This document shows positions 7,061 through 11,450 of a stretch of DNA of 11,450 bases, one piece after another (the stretch's first letter is position 1; each line of letters begins with the position of its first letter). The stretch is from Actinomycetes bacterium (GTDB lineage: Bacteria > Actinomycetota > Actinomycetes > Actinomycetales > Microbacteriaceae). Made by a program: the position numbers and the translations under genes. Location: NCBI GenBank assembly GCA_023432005.1, contig JAEYVF010000168.1, forward strand, positions 1 through 11,450, in the 5' to 3' direction. The notes under the pieces are model-generated. The model had not been told where the DNA came from, ran no database searches, and saw nothing but the letters and a program-made list of their open reading frames with translations.

Positions 7061-7067
7061 AGGAAGG
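7061..7067 (+). promoter_or_regulatory. Strong ribosome binding site of fprA
   Basis: AGGAAGG lies 6 nt before the ATG at 7074 and fixes that start. It is among the best Shine-Dalgarno sequences in the window. In contrast, the upstream menG and prenyl synthase genes start with GTG and weak or no sites, so fprA may be translated more efficiently than the genes before it. The 61-nt gap after the prenyl synthase shows no clear promoter. Confidence 0.75.
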
Positions 7068-7073
7068 AACACC

Positions 7074-8420
7074 ATGAAGCTCCGCCTCGCGATCGTCGGC
7101 GCCGGGCCGGCCGGCATCTACGCCGCCGACATCCTGCTCAAGTACGAGCGCAGCTTCGACGTGTCGATCGACCTGTTCGAGCAGCTGCCCGCCCCCTACG
7201 GTCTCGTGCGCTACGGCGTCGCCCCCGACCACCCGCGCATCAAGGGCATCATCACGGCGCTGCGCGAGGTGCTCGACCGCGGCGACATCCGCATCTTCGG
7301 CAACGTGCTCTACGGTCGCGACATCACCCTCGACGACCTCAAGCGCCACTACCACGCGGTCATCTTCGCCACGGGCGCGGTGCGCGACGCCGACCTCGAG
7401 ATCCCCGGCATCGAGCTGCCCGGCAGCTACGGCGCGGCCGACTTCGTGAGCTGGTACGACGGCCACCCCGACGTCCCGCGCACCTGGCCGCTCGAGGCGC
7501 AGTCGGTCGCCGTGATCGGCAACGGCAACGTCGCTCTCGACGTGGCGCGCATCCTCGCGAAACACCCCGAGGACCTGCTGCCCACCGAGATCCCCGCCAA
7601 CGTCTACGAGGGGCTCGCGGCCTCGCCCGTCACCGACGTGCACGTCTTCGGCCGCCGCGGCCCCATGCAGGTGAAGTTCACGCCGCTCGAGCTGCGCGAG
7701 CTGGGCGAGCTGCGCGACGTCGACATGATCGTCTACGACGAGGACTTCGACTACGACGACGCCTCGCGTCGAGCGATCGAGTCGAACAAGCAGGTCCTCG
7801 TGATCGACAAGGTGCTGAGCCAGTGGCGCCAGCGGGAGGTCGGCCAGGCGTCGCGCCGCCTGCACCTGCACTTCTACGCGAAGCCGCTCGAGATCGTCGG
7901 TGACGAGGGCGGCATCACGGCGTTCCGGTACGAGCGCACCGAGCCCGACGGCTCGGGCGGGGTGCGCGGCACGGGCGAGATCCGCGAGGTGCCCGTTCAG
8001 GCCGTATACCGGGCCGTCGGGTACTTCGGCTCGCCGCTGCCCGGCATCCCGTTCGACGAGGACCGCGGCGTGATCCCCAACCACGAGGGCCAGGTGCTCG
8101 ACCACCGCAACGAGGTCGTGCCGGGCATCTACGCGACGGGCTGGATCAAGCGCGGCCCCGTCGGGCTCATCGGCCACACCAAGTCGGATGCCATGGAGAC
8201 CATCTCGCACCTCGTGAAGGGGCAGGCGAGCTGGTGGAACCCGGCGCAGCCCGACGAGGCCGCGATCCCCGCTCTCCTGCAGGAGCGCGGTGTGATCTAC
8301 ACCGACCTCGACGGCTGGCACCGCCTCGACGAGCACGAGATCGCGCTCGGCGAGCCGCACGGCCGCGCGCGCATCAAGGTCGTGCCGCGCGACGACATGG
8401 TGCGCATCTCGCGGGACTAG
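7074..8420 (+). CDS. fprA: FprA-type ferredoxin/adrenodoxin-NADP+ reductase
   Basis: This 448-aa FAD enzyme moves electrons between NADPH and ferredoxin in the cytosol. The FAD-binding Rossmann motif is GAGPAG (9-14). The family signature APYGLVRYGVAPDHPRIK spans 40-57, and the NADP-binding motif GNGNVALDVARIL spans 149-161. GRRGP is at 193-197. The C-terminal FAD contact ATGWIKRGPVGLIGHTKSDA is at 354-373. These are the features of the adrenodoxin reductase/FprA group, not of plant-type FNR or thioredoxin-reductase-like FNR. The length matches, and no ferredoxin domain is fused. It lies 61 nt after the prenyl synthase on the same strand. Its place in the menaquinone block suggests a link to quinone or respiratory electron transfer, but the ferredoxin partner is not in the window. 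Confidence 0.95.
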   Translation: MKLRLAIVGAGPAGIYAADILLKYERSFDVSIDLFEQLPAPYGLVRYGVAPDHPRIKGIITALREVLDRGDIRIFGNVLYGRDITLDDLKRHYHAVIFATGAVRDADLEIPGIELPGSYGAADFVSWYDGHPDVPRTWPLEAQSVAVIGNGNVALDVARILAKHPEDLLPTEIPANVYEGLAASPVTDVHVFGRRGPMQVKFTPLELRELGELRDVDMIVYDEDFDYDDASRRAIESNKQVLVIDKVLSQWRQREVGQASRRLHLHFYAKPLEIVGDEGGITAFRYERTEPDGSGGVRGTGEIREVPVQAVYRAVGYFGSPLPGIPFDEDRGVIPNHEGQVLDHRNEVVPGIYATGWIKRGPVGLIGHTKSDAMETISHLVKGQASWWNPAQPDEAAIPALLQERGVIYTDLDGWHRLDEHEIALGEPHGRARIKVVPRDDMVRISRD

Positions 8421-8437
8421 CTCACTGCAGTCCCGCG
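8410..8437. terminator. Bidirectional terminator hairpin spanning two stop codons
   Basis: CGCGGGACT (8410-8418) pairs perfectly with AGTCCCGCG (8429-8437) around a 10-nt loop. The fprA TAG (8418-8420) and the cardiolipin synthase stop (8422-8424 on the minus strand) are both within it, with a single base between the genes. There is no U-tract. Because the genes converge, one symmetric stem could serve both transcripts. Confidence 0.6.
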
Positions 8438-9891
8438 GTCAGGCGCATGAGGTTGTCGACGATGCGGATGCCGCGGCCGCGCTGGTTCCACTCCTCGAGC
8501 GTGAGCTCGCGGCTCACCGCGCGGTAGGAGTCCTCCACCTCGCGCAACTGGGTGAGGAACGGCTCGCCGTGCACCATGACCGAGATCTCGAGGTCGAGGG
8601 TGAACGAGCGCATGTCCATGTTGCTCGAGCCGATGATGGCGACCTCGTCGTCGAAGGTCATGTGCTTCGCGTGCAGGATCGTGGGCGCGGGGTAGAGGTA
8701 GATCTTCACACCGGCCTTGAGGAGCGCCTCGTAGTAGCTGCGCTGAGCGTGGTAGACCATGAACTGGTCGCCCATCTCGGACACGAAGAGCTCGACGTGC
8801 AGGCCCGACTGGGCAGCCGTCGTGACGGCGTAGAGCATCGAGTCGTCGGGCACGAAGTACGGACTCACGAGGATGATGCGCTTCTGCGCGTTGTAGACGA
8901 GCGAGTTGAAGAGGCGCAGGTTGTTCTCGACCGAGAACCCGGGCCCGCTCGGCACGACCTGGCAGTCGAGGTGGCCGTCGCCCGTGAGACGCACGGGGGC
9001 CGCCTCGCGCACGAGCAGCTCGTCCGTCTCGGAGTACCAGTCGGTCACGAAGATCGCGTCGATGCCGGCGACCACGGGGCCCTCGAACCGCACCCAGTAG
9101 TCCTTCCAGTGCAGGCCCTTCTTGTGGTTCTTCTTCTTCTGGTACGGCGTCTCGATGACGTTGAGCGAGCCCGTGAACGCGACCTCGCCGTCGATCACGA
9201 GTAGCTTGCGGTGGTTGCGCAGGTCGGGGCGCTGGAACCTCCCCTTGAGCGGCTGCAGCGGCAGCATGAGGTGCCACTCGATGCCCGACCGCTCGAGGAA
9301 CCTCCGGGTGCGCCGGTAGCCCGGGTACTGCAGGTTGCCGAGGTGGTCGAGCAGCAGCCGCACCTTGACGCCGCGCGCACGCGCCGCGGCGAGCGCCTCG
9401 AAGAACGGCCGCGTCGTGTCGTCGAGCGACAGGATGTAGAACTCCACGTGCACGATCCGCTTGGCGCCGCGGATCGCCTCCGTCATGGCGTCGAAGGCCT
9501 CCTGGTTGTCGGCCCACATCCGCGCCTTGTTGCCGCCGACGAGCGGCATCGCGCCGAGCGTGCGGTTGAGCTCGACGAGCGGCTCGAGCCACGGCGGCCA
9601 GGTCGGGTCCTTCTGCACGAGGTCGATGCCCTCGGTCGTCTCGAGGATGTACTCGTTGATCTCGCGCTGCTTGCGGCGTCGGCCCTTCGGCAGCCTGGCG
9701 CTGCCGAACAGCAGGAAGAACAGGATGCCGATGTAGGGGATGAAGAAGATCGCCAGCAGCCACGCCATCGCGGTCTGCGGGCGACGGTTGCGCGGCACGA
9801 TGATGAGCGCAGCGATCCGCACGCCGAGGTCGATGACGATGAGGGCGATGACGGATGCGAGCGAGAGCCACGCGAGCAGTCGATCGTCCAC
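8422..9891 (-). CDS. cls: Cardiolipin synthase (phospholipase D superfamily)
   Basis: With the GTG start at 9889-9891 the protein has 489 aa, the usual length. Two membrane segments (about residues 5-32 and 41-62) flank the conserved VPRNRRP. Two phospholipase D HKD motifs follow: H227-x-K229-x4-D234 in NHRKLLVIDGEVAFTGSLN, and H407-x-K409-x4-D414 in LHAKHMTFDDEVAIIGSSN. The enzyme makes cardiolipin at the cytoplasmic membrane by phosphatidyl transfer. The PLD-type fold distinguishes it from the CDP-alcohol-type enzyme found in many other actinobacteria. The frame is open to a GTG at 9999. The extra 36 residues would be an Arg-rich stretch without a Shine-Dalgarno sequence, so I prefer 9891, although its own site is weak. 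It is convergent with fprA and has no evident functional neighbour. Confidence 0.94.
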   Translation of the reverse strand: MDDRLLAWLSLASVIALIVIDLGVRIAALIIVPRNRRPQTAMAWLLAIFFIPYIGILFFLLFGSARLPKGRRRKQREINEYILETTEGIDLVQKDPTWPPWLEPLVELNRTLGAMPLVGGNKARMWADNQEAFDAMTEAIRGAKRIVHVEFYILSLDDTTRPFFEALAAARARGVKVRLLLDHLGNLQYPGYRRTRRFLERSGIEWHLMLPLQPLKGRFQRPDLRNHRKLLVIDGEVAFTGSLNVIETPYQKKKNHKKGLHWKDYWVRFEGPVVAGIDAIFVTDWYSETDELLVREAAPVRLTGDGHLDCQVVPSGPGFSVENNLRLFNSLVYNAQKRIILVSPYFVPDDSMLYAVTTAAQSGLHVELFVSEMGDQFMVYHAQRSYYEALLKAGVKIYLYPAPTILHAKHMTFDDEVAIIGSSNMDMRSFTLDLEISVMVHGEPFLTQLREVEDSYRAVSRELTLEEWNQRGRGIRIVDNLMRLTAGLQ

Positions 9892-9948
9892 GGCCCCAGT
9901 CTGGCCTGCGCGGGGCTCGCGCCGCCATCTCGTCCTCGGAGGTATCAG

Positions 9949-9994
9949 GCGCGGCCTTCCGCGCTCCTGTTCTCTGTCGCGGTCGCTCCGCGAC
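9949..9994. repeat. Two tandem hairpins in the gap before the small ORF
   Basis: GCGCGG (9949-9954) pairs with CCGCGC (9959-9964) around CCTT. GTCGCGG (9976-9982) pairs with CCGCGAC (9988-9994) around TCGCT. Both are perfect stems in the 129-nt gap 9892-10020, between the divergent starts of the cardiolipin synthase gene and the small plus-strand frame. The second ends 16 nt before that frame's Shine-Dalgarno sequence. They could be leader structure, an operator, or chance in GC-rich DNA. No confident promoter hexamers are visible in this gap. Confidence 0.35.
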
Positions 9995-10010
9995 GACACG
10001 TCGAACCGAG

Positions 10011-10015
10011 AGGAG
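10011..10015 (+). promoter_or_regulatory. Shine-Dalgarno sequence of the small ORF
   Basis: AGGAG lies 5 nt before the ATG at 10021, within a purine-rich run GAGAGGAGTGGAG. This is close to ideal spacing and is the main reason to treat the short plus-strand frame as a real gene rather than a shadow of its minus-strand neighbour. Confidence 0.6.
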
Positions 10016-10020
10016 TGGAG

Positions 10021-10248
10021 ATGACGATCGTCGACGAACCGAGCACGCTCGGGGAACCCGCCGTCACCCTGCCGTCGCCTGACCCGCTTCTCACAGCCTC
10101 CGTGGCCTCCCGTGCCGGTTCCGACGGTCCTGCAGTGCGCTGGGACGACGAGGCCTCTCCGGACCCGCTGCTCGAGGGCGCCCCGCGCTCCGGCGGGCCG
10201 GAGGGGCGCGTCACCAGCCCGAGCCGCGCGCGAGGAAGGGGGTCCTGA
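10021..10248 (+). CDS. Small Pro/Ser-rich hypothetical protein with two SPDPLL motifs
   Basis: I do not recognise this 75-aa protein. Coding evidence is a strong Shine-Dalgarno sequence, an ATG start and about 83% G/C at third codon positions by hand count. Most of the frame lies in a stretch with no other gene. Residues 1-62 are acidic and rich in Pro, Ser, Ala and Gly. SPDPLL occurs at 19-24 and again at 46-51, each followed by a short Ala/Gly/Ser-rich stretch and separated by a segment containing RWDDE. The last 13 residues are Arg/Ser-rich. There is no signal peptide, membrane segment or cysteine. It is probably largely unstructured. Its final 38 nt overlap, on the opposite strand, the 3' end of the CHAT protease gene. 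Convergence with that protease suggests it could be a substrate or regulator, or simply an unrelated small gene. Confidence 0.55.
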   Translation: MTIVDEPSTLGEPAVTLPSPDPLLTASVASRAGSDGPAVRWDDEASPDPLLEGAPRSGGPEGRVTSPSRARGRGS

Positions 10249-11450
10249 GACCCGTCTCGGCCGTCGCGACGCTCAGGGCGTCGGCCATGCCGCTGCCGCG
10301 CGCGAGCTCGCGGTGCACGGCGGGGAGCAGCTCGGATGCCGCCTCGTCGCCGACCGCTGCGGGTGCCGCGAGCACCGACCGCGTGCCCGACTGCAGCCAC
10401 GCCCGCGCCATGCCGAGTGCCTCGAGCCCCCACCTGCTCGCCGAGCGGCCGAGCTCGCACGACGACATGATGACGGCATCCGGCACGTGCGCGAGCTGGT
10501 CGATGTCGTAGCCGAACCACGGGCCGTCGGCGAGCTCGAAGCCCGAGAACAGCGGATGCTCGGCCGAGTGGCGCCCGTGGGCGGCGATGTGCAGCAGCTC
10601 GACGCGCTCCGCGGTGCGCGTGACGGAGGCCGCCGGGGCGAGGTGCCGTACCTCGCGGGCCTCGTGGGGCCACACGGCAGCCGCTGCGTCGAGCTCCTGC
10701 CGCGCGCGCGTGACGCCCGGGCCGGAGGCGAAGCCGACTCGCCGGGGCGCGCCCGGCGCCCGGCGCTCGTCGAGCCACCGCCGAGCCGACTCGGCGGCGA
10801 CCACGGGCCGTCCCGCGAGGCTCGGCAGCATGGGCCACGGAACGCCCGCGAGCAGCCCCGCGGGCGTGAGCACGAGCCGCTCGGCCCCCTCGAGCACGTC
10901 GGCGAGGGGGGCGAGCAGGAGCGCGTCGAGCTCGGCGAGGCGGATGGCGAGCGCGGTGTCGACCGTCTCGCGCAAGGCGGACGGGAGGGTCGACGCCGCC
11001 ACGTCGAGGTCGGCGAGCAGCCCGCCGAGCAGCTCCCGCACGCGGGTGCCGCCGAGCTCGACGATGCGGCCGCCGGGAGCCGTGCGCGGCGCGACGGCGA
11101 GGGCCGCGAGCCCCTCCCCGGTCCACAGGTGCGCGATGAACGCTGCCCCGTCGGCCGCGAGTGCCGCGCCGAGCTCGTCGAGCGCGACGGCTTCCGCCTC
11201 GCCCGGCGCCGGCGCCGCATCCGCCCAGTGCGAGCGGCGCACCTCGTCGCGCAGGGTCGAGACGCGCGCCGCGGTCGCGGGGCTCGGCGACTCCACCCTC
11301 TGGAGCTCGCGCAGCTCGGTGAGCACCGCCGCGAGCCGCGCGTCCGCGGGCGGACGCAGGGGAGGGAAGCTGCCGCTCAGTCGACGGACGCGCTCCGCCC
11401 AGTCGAGCACCTCCTGGGCGTCGCCGCGGTCGAGCGCGGCTCGCGTGCCG
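10211..11450 (-). CDS. CHAT-domain (caspase-like) protease, 5' end outside the window
   Basis: This is the C-terminal 412 or so residues of a longer protein; the frame is open through the right edge. A GTG at 11408-11410 could be read as a start, but the codons before it (ending ALDRGDAQEV) continue the same helical pattern, so the gene is 5'-partial. The first part looks like the helical, possibly TPR-like region that usually precedes CHAT domains. The CHAT domain fills the rest. It has LLHIAAHG with the catalytic His (codon 10577-10579), PLFSGFELADG, VIMSSCELG with the catalytic Cys (codon 10457-10459) and the downstream GMARAWLQSGTRSV helix/strand. Both catalytic residues are intact, so a cytosolic cysteine peptidase of the caspase/separase clan is expected. 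In place of the usual SLWPV-like motif is AAPAAV. Its target is unknown. The convergent small gene at 10021-10248 is the only candidate partner visible. Confidence 0.88.
   Translation of the reverse strand, partial: GTRAALDRGDAQEVLDWAERVRRLSGSFPPLRPPADARLAAVLTELRELQRVESPSPATAARVSTLRDEVRRSHWADAAPAPGEAEAVALDELGAALAADGAAFIAHLWTGEGLAALAVAPRTAPGGRIVELGGTRVRELLGGLLADLDVAASTLPSALRETVDTALAIRLAELDALLLAPLADVLEGAERLVLTPAGLLAGVPWPMLPSLAGRPVVAAESARRWLDERRAPGAPRRVGFASGPGVTRARQELDAAAAVWPHEAREVRHLAPAASVTRTAERVELLHIAAHGRHSAEHPLFSGFELADGPWFGYDIDQLAHVPDAVIMSSCELGRSASRWGLEALGMARAWLQSGTRSVLAAPAAVGDEAASELLPAVHRELARGSGMADALSVATAETGLRTPFLARGSGW

Noticed and set aside
9892..9999. Longer cardiolipin synthase starting at GTG 9999
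   Set aside because: It would add 36 mostly Arg-rich residues with no family similarity and no Shine-Dalgarno sequence. The GTG at 9891 places the first membrane segment a few residues from the start, as usual for the family.
11408..11410. GTG as the true start of the CHAT protein
   Set aside because: The frame continues open to the window edge with the same helical character, there is no Shine-Dalgarno sequence, and CHAT proteins usually have a longer helical N-terminal region.
10211..11450. CHAT protein as part of a type III-E CRISPR (Craspase) system
   Set aside because: There is no Cas gene and no CRISPR-like repeat array in the window, and the surrounding genes are housekeeping.

Overview
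The window is very GC-rich and gene-dense. It has G/C-biased third codon positions, several GTG starts, few strong ribosome binding sites and two start codons that look leaderless. It also carries a menaquinone gene block with a long-chain-type polyprenyl synthase. Together these suggest an actinobacterium. The dense use of the word CGGATGC and the gene content fit Microbacteriaceae best, but that family assignment is inference.

Layout. (1) Positions 1-151 hold no gene, only inverted repeats, one of which is the likely terminator of the gene at 152. (2) Positions 152-3749 on the minus strand hold a NarL-type two-component system, with a sensor kinase and response regulator overlapping by an ATGA. 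It is followed by an unrecognised multi-spanning membrane protein. Copies of GTCCCGT/ACGGGAC lie only in the two intergenic gaps flanking the two-component genes, which suggests autoregulation plus control of the membrane protein. (3) Positions 3814-8420 hold a menaquinone/electron-transfer block. The isochorismate synthase gene menF (minus) is divergent from an apparent operon (plus) of menG, a long-chain polyprenyl diphosphate synthase and an FprA-type ferredoxin/adrenodoxin-NADP reductase. MenF makes isochorismate for the naphthoquinone head group, the prenyl synthase makes the side chain, and MenG performs the last methylation. (4) Positions 8422-9891 (minus) hold a cardiolipin synthase, convergent with fprA. 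The two stop codons are one base apart and sit inside one hairpin.

(5) Positions 9892-11450 are the least ordinary part. On the minus strand is the C-terminal part of a CHAT-domain (caspase-like) protease whose 5' end lies beyond the window. Facing it on the plus strand is a 75-residue open frame with a strong Shine-Dalgarno sequence. It encodes an acidic, Pro/Ser-rich peptide carrying SPDPLL twice, and its 3' end overlaps the 3' end of the protease gene. The pair is the best candidate here for an undescribed system, for example protease plus substrate or regulator peptide. That function is inference.

No rRNA, tRNA, CRISPR array, transposase, prophage gene or replication origin was seen.
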